This document shows positions 52,728 through 61,326 of a stretch of DNA of 64,000 bases, one piece after another. Under the pieces are notes generated by a model. The model searched no databases and was not told where the DNA came from. It saw only the letters and a program-made list of their open reading frames with translations. Every line of letters begins with the position of its first letter. The first letter of the stretch is position 1. The DNA is from Myxococcota bacterium. Its GTDB lineage: Bacteria; Myxococcota_A; UBA9160; SMWR01. The position numbers and the translations under genes are program-made. Location: positions 124,001 to 188,000 of the forward strand of contig JAKVBI010000010.1 of the NCBI GenBank assembly GCA_022447545.1, in the 5' to 3' direction.

Positions 52728-54458
52728 TCAGGGCAGTGCGATGATTCGATAACGACCGCGGGTGGCCAGAACCGGCTGGGAGGTCGGATGGTCTCCCCGG
52801 ATCAATGCGTGGCTGGCTGAATGGCGACAGTTTCCAGCGACCCGGCTCTCGGGAGGGGTCTCGGCATAAGCCCGTGCGAGTTCCTGTGCCGCCCGCCACC
52901 CGCTCTCGCGCGTCGGACCAAAGCAGTCGTCGAGTCGGCGCCGCCACTCCAGCATGGCCTGGCCCTGGAAGGGGAAGGCCTTGAAGTCGACGACCACCGC
53001 GCGCTCGGCCCATAGCCGAAACCAACCTGCATCCGGTGGAGTCAAGAAGACGGCGTCGACGGGCGTATGGCGTCGTGCCCAGCGCGCGATCTCCGCGTCG
53101 TCGCCGGAGTGGTCGTCGAGGGAAAGGGCGGGGCGAAGTCGTTCGGTCCGGTTTCGCCAGCTCTCAGGCATCCCAGGGGGGAGCCAAACGAGTTGGATGA
53201 GCAGGATGGCTGCGCTGGTACAAACACCCACGCGTGCGCCGATTCGCGCAAGGGGCCGACGGTGGGCGGTCCCATGAAGGAGAAGAAGGATCGAGCCGGA
53301 TGTTCCGAGGCACAACCACGCCCCGGCACTGGGTCGGGAGGCCGCGATTCCGAGAACCGCAGCAGTCAGCGCGGCGAGGCTCAAGAGGCGTTGGCGCCGA
53401 TCGAATGAGGCGTGGCGTTGCAGAGCGAGGCCGAGGGCGCCGCCGATCAACACGAGTCCCCACCAGCGGACGAGGGCGAGACCACGGAGTGGACGGGCGA
53501 GAGCCAGCCATGGTTCCGGGGCGAGTTCGAAGGCGAGGGCCCCGAGTACACAGGCAAGGGACAGGCCCCAGAGCAAGATCCCGCCGCGAACCGCGCGCGG
53601 GGCGGGTGGAGGGGCGAGGCGTATCCAGGCCAGCAGCGCCAGGCTCGACGCTGCGAGGAAAACGACAGCGCGAATTCCCTCAGACGGCGGTTGGAGGGAT
53701 AGCAGGCTGTGCTGGGGGTGTCGGAACATCGTCTCGATCGCGATGAACTGTGCGGGGTCGATCCCCGGGTCGGAGAGAGAAGGCCACAATCCCCAGAGAG
53801 CGAGCACTCCGAATGCGCCCACTCCGGCGAGGCTCCGGGCCCAGTGGCCCTCACCGGCTGGGGAGCGTCGGCTCCCCAACGCGGCCAGGGCGACTGCGAG
53901 GCCACCTCCTTCGAGGCCGAAACTGGGGTGGATCCATGTCGCTAAGCCGCCTGCAACCACGGCGCGCCATAGGCGTCCCTCCAGGCCCGCGGTCAGTGCG
54001 AACAACACGAAGGGTAGAACGAGCCGGCTGGACAGCATTTGGGAGACGTAGAGTTCGGGTGCATAACCGAGGCGAAAGGGGGAGAGGCTCATCACCAGGA
54101 CGACCGCACCGGCCCCCGCCAGGGAGGAACCTGCGAAGGCATTGCGCGCCGCCGTGAAGCTGATGCCTGCAATGGCGACGTTGGCGAGCAGAGTCAGTGC
54201 GAAGTAAACGCGTGGGAGAGTCTCGGGGGACGCAATGGCGGCCATGAGCTGGGTGAATCGGAAACGCGGGCCCGGTCCCGCACTTGCATTGGTGTAGAAA
54301 TCCTGGGGGAGAAAGTTCGGGTCCATGGCTCGGAGAACCATGGGCAATTCCGCGACGTGGTTGTCGATGCCGAAGCGATAGAAGACGACCGTCGTCACGA
54401 TCCCCGTGGCGAGCGCGAGCAGGCAGGCATCGAACTCGGTTCGGGCGCGATCCCCCAT
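52728..54458 (-). CDS. Polytopic membrane protein, GT-C-like
   Basis: This 576-residue protein starts at the ATG at 54458; the longer upstream frame is Arg-rich and not credible. About ten hydrophobic spans fill residues 10-440. The first extracytoplasmic part has YRFGIDNHVAELPMVLRAMD and LPQDFYTNAS, a pattern of uncharacterised membrane proteins related to GT-C transferases. A soluble C-terminal portion (DHSGDDAEIARWARRHTPVD onward, about residues 450-576) resembles the extracytoplasmic tail of such proteins. The enzymatic activity is not shown. Confidence 0.75.
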   Translation of the reverse strand: MGDRARTEFDACLLALATGIVTTVVFYRFGIDNHVAELPMVLRAMDPNFLPQDFYTNASAGPGPRFRFTQLMAAIASPETLPRVYFALTLLANVAIAGISFTAARNAFAGSSLAGAGAVVLVMSLSPFRLGYAPELYVSQMLSSRLVLPFVLFALTAGLEGRLWRAVVAGGLATWIHPSFGLEGGGLAVALAALGSRRSPAGEGHWARSLAGVGAFGVLALWGLWPSLSDPGIDPAQFIAIETMFRHPQHSLLSLQPPSEGIRAVVFLAASSLALLAWIRLAPPPAPRAVRGGILLWGLSLACVLGALAFELAPEPWLALARPLRGLALVRWWGLVLIGGALGLALQRHASFDRRQRLLSLAALTAAVLGIAASRPSAGAWLCLGTSGSILLLLHGTAHRRPLARIGARVGVCTSAAILLIQLVWLPPGMPESWRNRTERLRPALSLDDHSGDDAEIARWARRHTPVDAVFLTPPDAGWFRLWAERAVVVDFKAFPFQGQAMLEWRRRLDDCFGPTRESGWRAAQELARAYAETPPESRVAGNCRHSASHALIRGDHPTSQPVLATRGRYRIIALP

Positions 54459-54605
54459 GGCCTGAAGTCTGACGCAGGCGTCGCCCGACGTCAGCCTCGG
54501 CCTGCCCGAGGACCAGCGGAAGCCGGCGGGGGGGCGTGGTACGCTGGGAGCGATCCATGGGCCACTCGAAACGCTTGTCGATTCCGTGGAGCGGGTCGCC
54601 CGCCG

Positions 54606-55883
54606 GTGCCTGAGGCGATTGCTGCCAGGACCCGTAGGCCGGCGGAAGACCGCGCATCGTCGAGGCGGTCGACTCTGAGAACGGCGGCCTGGGTGACGGT
54701 AATCGCGCTGGGAATCCAGGTCGGAACCGCCCTGGAAACAGCTCGCGAGCTCGACATGAGGCTCCCGGTGCTTGGAGCCTTCTACGACGCGAGTCTCTAC
54801 ATCGAGATCGCCAAATCCTTTCCGCTTCCCTATTCCTCCGACGGCCGTGACTATCTCGGCCATGCGCCGGGCTATCCCGCTCTGATCGCGCTCCTGCGTG
54901 GCATCACCCCCGACGGCTGGCGCCATTGGGGGATGCTGGCATTGCTCGCCAGTTGGCTGCCGGCGGCGCTCGCGGCGGGAGTTTTCTGTCTTCTGTGCCG
55001 TGAGGTCGGTTTGGAGCCTTTCTGGCCCAGCCTGGCCTTTGCGGCCGCCAATCCGCGCTGGCTGAGTGTGACGTCCACGGTCCACGCGGAGCCTCTGGCC
55101 ATGCTGGCTTTGCTTCTAGCCGTCCTGGCGTGCCTGCGTGGTCGGGTGGGTGTCTCGGTGCTCTGGCTTTCTGTGGCGGGTTTGACCCGCTTTCCCGCCT
55201 TGTTGGTGGGCGTGGCGATCGCGTACGCGGTGCTCATCCAGCAACGGAGATGGAGTCTTCGGAACGTCGCATACCTGTCCGTTCCCCTGTTGGCATTCGG
55301 GGGGCTGAACCTCTACCTCGCCTGGCGGATACCGGGTTTCGAGGGAATCGCCGAGTCTCATCGCGTGTTCTGGGAAACCCATCTCACCTGGCCCTTCCAC
55401 GCCTATACGCTGAATCTGATGAGTTGGTTTGGCGGAAAAAGCATTCCAGCACTCGGGCTTACGACAGTAACCCTGATGTTCTTCCTTGCCAGCCTGGGCG
55501 CCGCGTTGCGGTCTGGGGATCGACGATCCCACTTCCTCGGAATCTGGGTGACGGTGACGACTTTGTTTCACCTTTCGCTGGCAGGGGAGTGGGGAGGGTT
55601 CGATTTCGCTCGGTTGGCGGTGTTGGCCTGGCCGGCGGCTTTGCTGCTGGTCTGGCGGGAATGGATCGCGGCGCGACCGCGTTCCATCGTGGCCGGGCTG
55701 ACCTTGGTCTCCGCGATGGCTGGGATCGTTTTCGCCATCGGAATTCTCACGGAATCGGTCCGTTGGCAGGGAGCATCCTCGCCGGCACCGGCCCACACCG
55801 CCCATGGGTTTGGGATCGACACCCCCCGTTGGTTCGACTTCCGGGGTCTGTACGGGGAACCGCGAAGGCAGGGAGAACCGTGA
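54606..55883 (+). CDS. GT39-like polytopic membrane protein
   Basis: This 425-residue protein is counted from the GTG at 54606; no good ribosome site is seen, and an ATG at 54557 is in a different frame and soon stops, so the true start is uncertain. The first loop has YDASLYIEIAKSFPLPYSSDG (parts: ASLYIEIAKSFPL) and LGHAPGYPALIALLRG, the P-G-Y-P block of GT-C glycosyltransferases. About ten spans follow. The next gene starts inside its stop codon (GTGA). The pair may form or share one glycan assembly step. Confidence 0.72.
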   Translation: MPEAIAARTRRPAEDRASSRRSTLRTAAWVTVIALGIQVGTALETARELDMRLPVLGAFYDASLYIEIAKSFPLPYSSDGRDYLGHAPGYPALIALLRGITPDGWRHWGMLALLASWLPAALAAGVFCLLCREVGLEPFWPSLAFAAANPRWLSVTSTVHAEPLAMLALLLAVLACLRGRVGVSVLWLSVAGLTRFPALLVGVAIAYAVLIQQRRWSLRNVAYLSVPLLAFGGLNLYLAWRIPGFEGIAESHRVFWETHLTWPFHAYTLNLMSWFGGKSIPALGLTTVTLMFFLASLGAALRSGDRRSHFLGIWVTVTTLFHLSLAGEWGGFDFARLAVLAWPAALLLVWREWIAARPRSIVAGLTLVSAMAGIVFAIGILTESVRWQGASSPAPAHTAHGFGIDTPRWFDFRGLYGEPRRQGEP

Positions 55884-57289
55884 GTCCGCGCCACGTTGCC
55901 TGGGGGCTGTTCGGCCTTGCCGCGCTTTTGCGGCTCCACAACGTCTGGGCGGCGCCGGTGTTGGGAGGGTTCGACGGTCCCTACCACGCCGCCTATATCG
56001 GAATCCTGCACTGGGAGGGTCGTCTGCCCCTGGCGGATGAGAGCTGGTCCACCTACCACCCGCCTCTCTACTACCTGATCTGTGCTGCAGTCTGGGAGCT
56101 TCTGCCGGCCGAGATGAGTGCGAGGGGGGTGTTGACGGCCCTCAGGCTCGTGGGAGTGGCCGCAGGACTGGGGCTTGGGCTCGCGGTCTGGCGCAGTGCG
56201 CGGCTGCTGTTTCCGGAGAGAGCTCAGGTGGCTTGCTGGGCGCTGGGGGGAGCGCTGTTTCTGCCCATGCTCGTCGGGCCGTCATCGCTGATTGGCAATG
56301 AAGTTCTGACCGCGGCGTTCTGTGCTTGGGCGTTCGAATGGTTGCTCCGGACGCTCCGCGATCCCGACCGGGCGGGACCTGCCCTGGCACTGGGAGCGTT
56401 GAGTGGATTGGCGTTGCTTGGGAAGTTCAATGCGCTGGCGCTGATCGGAAGTGTGGGCGGCACCTTGTTGTGGGCCGAGGTGCGGCGTCTGGGCTGGTGT
56501 CTCAGGTCTCTGCGTTTGGGCTGCCTGGTCGGTTTGGCGGCCACTCTGGTCTCGGCCCCCTACTTCATCCGAAATGTCGTGGTGCACGGCGCGCCGATCT
56601 TGCTGGAAGTGGACTTGTCGGCGGAGGTGATGGCACCCATCGGATATGGCCGTGCACGTCCGCTGGAGGGGTACCTGTCACTGGCGCCGGACATTCTCGT
56701 CGACCCCGCGGATCGTTCGGAACGGGCGCGGAGTGCCGTGTGGCCCGCCACCTTTGCGAGCGTCTGGTTCGACCTCCATGGCTCTCTGGTGGGCGTCCAG
56801 ACGCCGGAAGGGCGTCGCCTGGCGCGCGCCGCCTTCGTTTTCGGCGGAATTTGGACGCTGCTGGGAGTGGTGGGGGGCACCGCTCTTGCGCGGGGGAGGG
56901 CGCGAACCGCGATTCCGTCGGGGGGGCTCGCGCTGGGAATGCTGATCGTCTTCAGTCTGGCCGCGTACGGGTTCTTCACCTGGAAGGTGGCCAGCTTCTC
57001 GGTCCTCAAAGGCACTCTGCTCGCGCCGGGTGTGGCGGCCTTCAGCCTCGTCACCGCACTGGGCTGTGACCGGGCATTCCGGCGGGGGCGAGCCGTTGCA
57101 CGTGGCCTTGTCATTCTGGGCGCATTCTTCGTTGCACTGGTGGGCGCGACGTTTTGGGCGGGGTGGATCTGGCCGGTTCGCGTTTCGCCCGCCGCTTTCT
57201 ATATCCAGGCCTATAACGACCCACCCACCCAGCGTGTCTTCGACTACTTCGTTTGGGGGCGGGAGCCGGATATTTCTTCCCAGCGCTGA
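55880..57289 (+). CDS. GT39-like polytopic membrane glycosyltransferase
   Basis: This 469-residue protein has a GTG start overlapping the previous stop. The first extracytoplasmic loop has GGFDGPYHAAYIGILHWEG and STYHPPLYYLICAAVWELL, the D-x-x-Y-H and H-P-P-L-Y-Y blocks typical of ArnT/PMT-like GT-C enzymes. About eleven spans are visible. It ends with a short soluble tail (QAYNDPPTQRVFDYFVWG). It probably transfers a sugar from a lipid carrier in the periplasm. It is convergent with the SGNH-like gene, 17 bp away. Confidence 0.82.
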   Translation: MSPRHVAWGLFGLAALLRLHNVWAAPVLGGFDGPYHAAYIGILHWEGRLPLADESWSTYHPPLYYLICAAVWELLPAEMSARGVLTALRLVGVAAGLGLGLAVWRSARLLFPERAQVACWALGGALFLPMLVGPSSLIGNEVLTAAFCAWAFEWLLRTLRDPDRAGPALALGALSGLALLGKFNALALIGSVGGTLLWAEVRRLGWCLRSLRLGCLVGLAATLVSAPYFIRNVVVHGAPILLEVDLSAEVMAPIGYGRARPLEGYLSLAPDILVDPADRSERARSAVWPATFASVWFDLHGSLVGVQTPEGRRLARAAFVFGGIWTLLGVVGGTALARGRARTAIPSGGLALGMLIVFSLAAYGFFTWKVASFSVLKGTLLAPGVAAFSLVTALGCDRAFRRGRAVARGLVILGAFFVALVGATFWAGWIWPVRVSPAAFYIQAYNDPPTQRVFDYFVWGREPDISSQR

Positions 57290-57306
57290 CGGGGGGATCG
57301 ACGGCG

Positions 57307-58425
57307 TCAGAGCTCAGGGATCCGGCTGAGTCTCTCAGCGACCCACTGGGTGAACTTTTTCGCGCCGGCGGGGCCGAGGTGGGTGAGGTCCTGGAAGTCG
57401 GCATCCTGGAATTTTGGGCCTTCGGCGAGGCTGGCGAACGCCACGTTTTCGTCGCGGGCCAGTTTCGCGGCAAAAGAGCGGAACTCGGAACGCAGACGTG
57501 CGGGGTAGAGGATCCCGGCAGGTTCGATCAGAGGGGCTTCTGCAATCAAGACTTGGCTTCCGGCGGCCTGAAACGACTCGACGATTCCCCGTAGAAATTC
57601 ACGCTGGACAAGCGCGTGGGGACCATCGCGAAGGCTCCGGATTTGGCTGAGTTGGAAGCGAAAAGCAAAGGCAGCCGAGGGCGATAACTGTCCGGCCAGT
57701 CGTCGCCGGATCTCTCGCTCGAGTCTTGGAGGAACGGGTGTTCTGTCAGCGGGTCGGAAAAAGGCCTGGAGCGGGTCGCGGGGCGCGACGAGGGGCGGGT
57801 GGATCGGAAACTCCACTTCGAGGCCGAGACTGTGAAAGACGCGGCGCCAGCGATAGCTCAGCAGCAACGCGTTGGTGGCCAGTTGGAGAATGGCCTCCCG
57901 TTGGTCCCAGACAAACTGGAGGTCGGTCAGGCGAACGAGTTCGGTCAGTGCTCGAAGGCTCCCCGAAAATGTCTGGGGGCGCAGTTCGAGAGGAGAATAG
58001 ATTTCGAACTCTGAGAGCACGAGGACCGCGACACGACACCGCGACGGGTCGATCTCTGCCACCAGACTGCGCAGTTCCAGGGGCAGCAGACCCGGGTGGG
58101 CGAACTTCGCGAAGGAGATGCCCGGGAGTGGGTGGGTCTCGAGGGTACTGGTATCGAAATCGGCCTGGGCTCGGCTCGAGCCGAATACGCAGACGTGGGG
58201 TGTGGGTGTGGAAAGTTGAATTTTCGCGAGCTGATCGCGGACGGTTCCCTTTTCCGCCATGTGGGTAGCGGGAATGCGTAGATCGAGCGATTCCCAGGGG
58301 GTCGCCCAGCCGAGTATTCCGCGGTCCAGGAGCAAGACGATGCCCAGAGCAAGGGCACCCGCCCAGGGGAAGCCCACGGGGAGCCGCGAGCGTCGCTCAG
58401 AACTGGAAGTAGATGAACGGGGCAC
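57307..58425 (-). CDS. AlgJ/DltD-like SGNH protein partnered with MBOAT
   Basis: This 372-residue protein starts at the GTG at 58425 with GGAGAGG upstream; it overlaps the MBOAT gene end by 29 bp. One N-terminal span (PWAGALALGIVLLLDRGILG) is followed by an SGNH-like domain. The nucleophile block is HVCVFGSSRAQADFD, with GSS in place of GDS, and the C-terminal block is FQDLTHLGPAGAKKF with D-x-x-H. Such proteins (AlgJ, AlgX, DltD, PatB) move the acyl group delivered by the MBOAT partner to a periplasmic polysaccharide or other polymer. Confidence 0.82.
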   Translation of the reverse strand: MPRSSTSSSERRSRLPVGFPWAGALALGIVLLLDRGILGWATPWESLDLRIPATHMAEKGTVRDQLAKIQLSTPTPHVCVFGSSRAQADFDTSTLETHPLPGISFAKFAHPGLLPLELRSLVAEIDPSRCRVAVLVLSEFEIYSPLELRPQTFSGSLRALTELVRLTDLQFVWDQREAILQLATNALLLSYRWRRVFHSLGLEVEFPIHPPLVAPRDPLQAFFRPADRTPVPPRLEREIRRRLAGQLSPSAAFAFRFQLSQIRSLRDGPHALVQREFLRGIVESFQAAGSQVLIAEAPLIEPAGILYPARLRSEFRSFAAKLARDENVAFASLAEGPKFQDADFQDLTHLGPAGAKKFTQWVAERLSRIPEL

Positions 58426-59815
58426 CAAAATCCTCTCCGTAGACGACGATGGCAAAGAACAGGGCGACGTAGAGTGCGGCTCGAGCGGGCATCGGCCAGC
58501 GAAATTGGACCGAGAGATCGTCGGACCGAGCCTGGAGGATCTGCATGGCCAGGACCGGTGCGATGAGCAGGCCCAGGGGCAACCACCAGTCGCCCGTCGA
58601 ACCGATTTCGAAGGAGGTGAACAGGGTCGTCAGCAGGTGGGCGACCTGCCCGAGGTCCTCCGAGCGGAAGATCAGCCAGCCCAGGCAGATCAGGTGGAAG
58701 GTCCCGAGAATCGAGGCAAGCCACCACAGGCGTGCCGCGGTGCCGGAAACCGGAGCCAGGCGGTCGAGGGTCGGCTGCAGGAGGCGCTGGATGATCAACA
58801 GGGCGCCGTGGTACGCCCCCCAGGCGACGAAGGTCCAGGCCGCCCCATGCCACAGTCCTCCGAGTAGCATGGTGAGAAGGAGATTGATCAGGGTGCGCCG
58901 ACTCCCTCGGCGATTGCCACCAAGCGGGATGTAGAGGTAATCGCGCAACCAGGTCGACAGACTGATGTGCCAGCGTCTCCAGAAATCGGCGGGACTCGTC
59001 GCGAAGTAGGGCAAGCGAAAATTGAGCATGAGGTCGAAGCCCAGACAGCGCGCGGTCCCCCGAGCGATGTCCGTATAGCCTGAGAAGTCGCAATAGATCT
59101 GGAATGCGAACGCATAGGTGGCGAGCACAACCTCGGGTCCCGTGGCAGCGGCGCCGGGTGCATACACGGCGTCCACGACCTGGGATAGGGAATCCGCCAC
59201 CACGGTCTTCTTGAATAAACCCCAGAGGATCAACCAGCTGCCTGCTCCGAGGCCCTCCCAGCTGAGATGGCGGGGGGTCGCGATCTGACCCAAGAGGCGC
59301 GATGCCCGTTCGATGGGGCCCGCTACGAGTTGGGGGAAGAAGGCGACGAAGAGCGCAAAGTCGAGGAGGTTGCGGGTGGGCTGGAGTTGGCCCCGATAGA
59401 CGTCGAGCGTGTAGCCCAAGCTCTGAAACGTGTAGAACGAGATTCCGACGGGCAGGACCACCTGTAACGCGAAATCCGGGATCGCATGCCCGAAGGGCGC
59501 GATCAGGTCCGCCAGGCTTTCTGCGAAAAACCCCGCGTACTTGAAAAAGCCCAGAATGCCGAGGTTCACGATCAGGCTCAGCGTGATCCAGCGACGTCGC
59601 GAATGAGCGTCGTCGTTGGCCGCCAGGCGCAGGGCGACCGCGTAGTCGACGGCTGTAGAGACCCAGATCAGGCCCAGAAACCGCCAGTCCCAGGAGGCAT
59701 AGAATCCATAGCTGGCCAACAGCAGCCAGAATCTCCGCGCGCGATGGGGGAGCAGAGCGTAGGCGGCAAAGACGACCGCAAAGAAAACCGCAAAGGCGAG
59801 GCTGTTGAACAGCAT
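58397..59815 (-). CDS. MBOAT-family O-acyltransferase (AlgI-like)
   Basis: This 472-residue protein starts MLFNSLAFAVFFAVVF, the usual AlgI entry. Blocks in order are LLASYGFYASWDWRFLGLI, LPVGISFYTFQSLGYTLDVY, FFPQLVAGPIERA, IYCDFSGYTDIARG, and the catalytic His regions LLGGLWHGAAWTFVAWG and YHGALL. It spans the inner membrane about ten times and passes an acyl group (usually acetyl) from cytoplasmic CoA to the periplasmic side. It is translationally overlapped with the SGNH-like gene, forming the standard two-part acylation system. Confidence 0.93.
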   Translation of the reverse strand: MLFNSLAFAVFFAVVFAAYALLPHRARRFWLLLASYGFYASWDWRFLGLIWVSTAVDYAVALRLAANDDAHSRRRWITLSLIVNLGILGFFKYAGFFAESLADLIAPFGHAIPDFALQVVLPVGISFYTFQSLGYTLDVYRGQLQPTRNLLDFALFVAFFPQLVAGPIERASRLLGQIATPRHLSWEGLGAGSWLILWGLFKKTVVADSLSQVVDAVYAPGAAATGPEVVLATYAFAFQIYCDFSGYTDIARGTARCLGFDLMLNFRLPYFATSPADFWRRWHISLSTWLRDYLYIPLGGNRRGSRRTLINLLLTMLLGGLWHGAAWTFVAWGAYHGALLIIQRLLQPTLDRLAPVSGTAARLWWLASILGTFHLICLGWLIFRSEDLGQVAHLLTTLFTSFEIGSTGDWWLPLGLLIAPVLAMQILQARSDDLSVQFRWPMPARAALYVALFFAIVVYGEDFGAPFIYFQF

Positions 59816-59908
59816 CCGAGAGCGGGATGTTTGCGCGCTAGGCGAGCGCCGACCACCCCAGAGTTTCGGCGGGCGCCGGGGTCTCGGACCGACCTCCGGG
59901 TGCGCTGC

Positions 59909-60370
59909 CTAGATCTGGAGTTCGCCCCCCGCCAGCCACTTCTCGAAACCCTCCCGTCGGGACGCCTCGGCGAGTTCGAGACGCAGACCGTGGGGGGTGG
60001 TGTGGAAGGCAAAGACGGCTGGAGAGAGCCCGTCTTCGACTCCAGCGGCTTCGAGGGGCATGCCCTGATCGGCGAGACCCTTGGATGCAGTGGCTAGGTC
60101 GTCGACCCAGATGCCGAGGTGATGCAGATAGCCGCCCTGGGGGGCAGCGTAATAGCCCGTGGGTTGGGCCTGGAGGAGTTCGAGGTACGGGGGCGAGCCC
60201 AGGGAAAAAACAAAGCGGAGAGGCACCTGTTCGTCTCCCGTGGCGAGGCGCAGCGTCAGATCTGCGTGCTGGACGGGGGTCCACTCGAGCTTGAGCCCGT
60301 TGCCCAGGTCTCGCATGGCAGATTCAATGTCCTCCACGATGAGTGCTGTCTTGAAGATATCTAGCGCCAT
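59909..60370 (-). CDS. VOC-superfamily protein (glyoxalase-like)
   Basis: This 153-residue protein starts at the ATG at 60370 with GGAG upstream. The VOC pattern is clear: FKTALIVEDIESAMRDLGN at the first half, LHHLGIWVDDLATASKGLAD at the second half, and AFHTTPHGLRLELAEAS near the end. The domain resembles glyoxalase_4-type proteins often seen beside cytochrome P450 and SDR genes in steroid- or terpenoid-degrading clusters. Metal ligands are not certain. It is divergent from the SDR gene by 107 bp. Confidence 0.82.
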   Translation of the reverse strand: MALDIFKTALIVEDIESAMRDLGNGLKLEWTPVQHADLTLRLATGDEQVPLRFVFSLGSPPYLELLQAQPTGYYAAPQGGYLHHLGIWVDDLATASKGLADQGMPLEAAGVEDGLSPAVFAFHTTPHGLRLELAEASRREGFEKWLAGGELQI

Positions 60371-60477
60371 CTGCTCGCTCCCCACGGTTTGACGTTCGGT
60401 TGCCTCGCTCGCCATACTTTGCGCTCGCTCGGTACCACGCCGGCTGGTCAGCGTGGATGAAAGAGGAGTCTGACGGC

Positions 60478-61317
60478 GTGAGCAAGCGAAATCCGGCGAT
60501 CGGGGTCGTCCCCGGGCTCGAGGGAAGGGTGGCGATCGTGACGGGTGCCGCCTCGGGGATCGGATTGGCGAGTGCTCGGGCCCTCGCTGCCGCTGGCGCT
60601 CGAGTGGTGATTGCCGATTTGAATGGAGAGGGCGCGAGGCGGGTCGCTTCGGAGATCGGGGGCGCGGGGGGCACCGCCATTGCGGTCGAGGTGGACGTGG
60701 GGAATGAGGGCGAAGTGCGCGCCATGGTGGAGGCCGCGGTCGAGAGCTTCGGCGGTCTCGACATTCTCCACAACAATGCCGCCGAGGTCTCCGCCGACAT
60801 CATGGGTCGGGACCTCGAAATCGATCAGATGGACACGGACGTCTGGGATCGCGTGATGGTCGTCAACCTGAGGGGCCCCATGCTTGGGTGCAAGTACGCT
60901 ATCCGAGCGATGCTGGAAGGCGGGAGAGGGTCGATCATCCACACCTCGTCGGCGTCGGCGCTCACAGGGGATTTGGGTCGTCCCGCCTACGCCGCCTCGA
61001 AAGAGGGCCTGCATTCGTTGACGCGGAATGTCGCGACCCAGTACGGCAAGCGAGGCATCCGGTGCAATGCCATTGCGCCGGGGGTGATCGAGACGCCGGC
61101 CTTGGCCCGCAACGTGCCTCAGGAGCAGATCGATGCGTACCTGTCGCACCATCTGACACCGCGCCTGGGCCGGCCCGAGGACATCGCCGATGCGGTGGTG
61201 TTCCTGGCCAGTGACCAGAGTGCCTTCATCACAGGACAGGTGCTCTGTGTGGATGGAGGGCTGCTTTCCCACCATCCGACTTTCGCGCAGTTTGCCACTG
61301 GGGCGGGGACGGGCTGA
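60478..61317 (+). CDS. Short-chain dehydrogenase/reductase
   Basis: This 279-residue protein starts at the GTG at 60478 with GAGGAG upstream; an ATG at 60457 lacks a ribosome site. Classic SDR features are VAIVTGAASGIGLA, ILHNNAAEVS (NNA in place of NNAG), SIIHTSSASALTGDLGRPAYAASK split as the catalytic Ser and Y-x-x-x-K in YAASK, and APGVIETPALA. It oxidises or reduces a hydroxy or keto group using NAD(P). It is 9 bp before the P450 gene, so the two are likely cotranscribed and act on one substrate. Confidence 0.9.
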   Translation: MSKRNPAIGVVPGLEGRVAIVTGAASGIGLASARALAAAGARVVIADLNGEGARRVASEIGGAGGTAIAVEVDVGNEGEVRAMVEAAVESFGGLDILHNNAAEVSADIMGRDLEIDQMDTDVWDRVMVVNLRGPMLGCKYAIRAMLEGGRGSIIHTSSASALTGDLGRPAYAASKEGLHSLTRNVATQYGKRGIRCNAIAPGVIETPALARNVPQEQIDAYLSHHLTPRLGRPEDIADAVVFLASDQSAFITGQVLCVDGGLLSHHPTFAQFATGAGTG

Positions 61318-61326
61318 GGAACGACC

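Noticed and set aside
54557-54611. ATG at 54557 as the start of the following membrane protein
   Set aside because: It is in another frame and reaches a TGA after 18 codons; the in-frame GTG at 54606 was used, with doubt stated.
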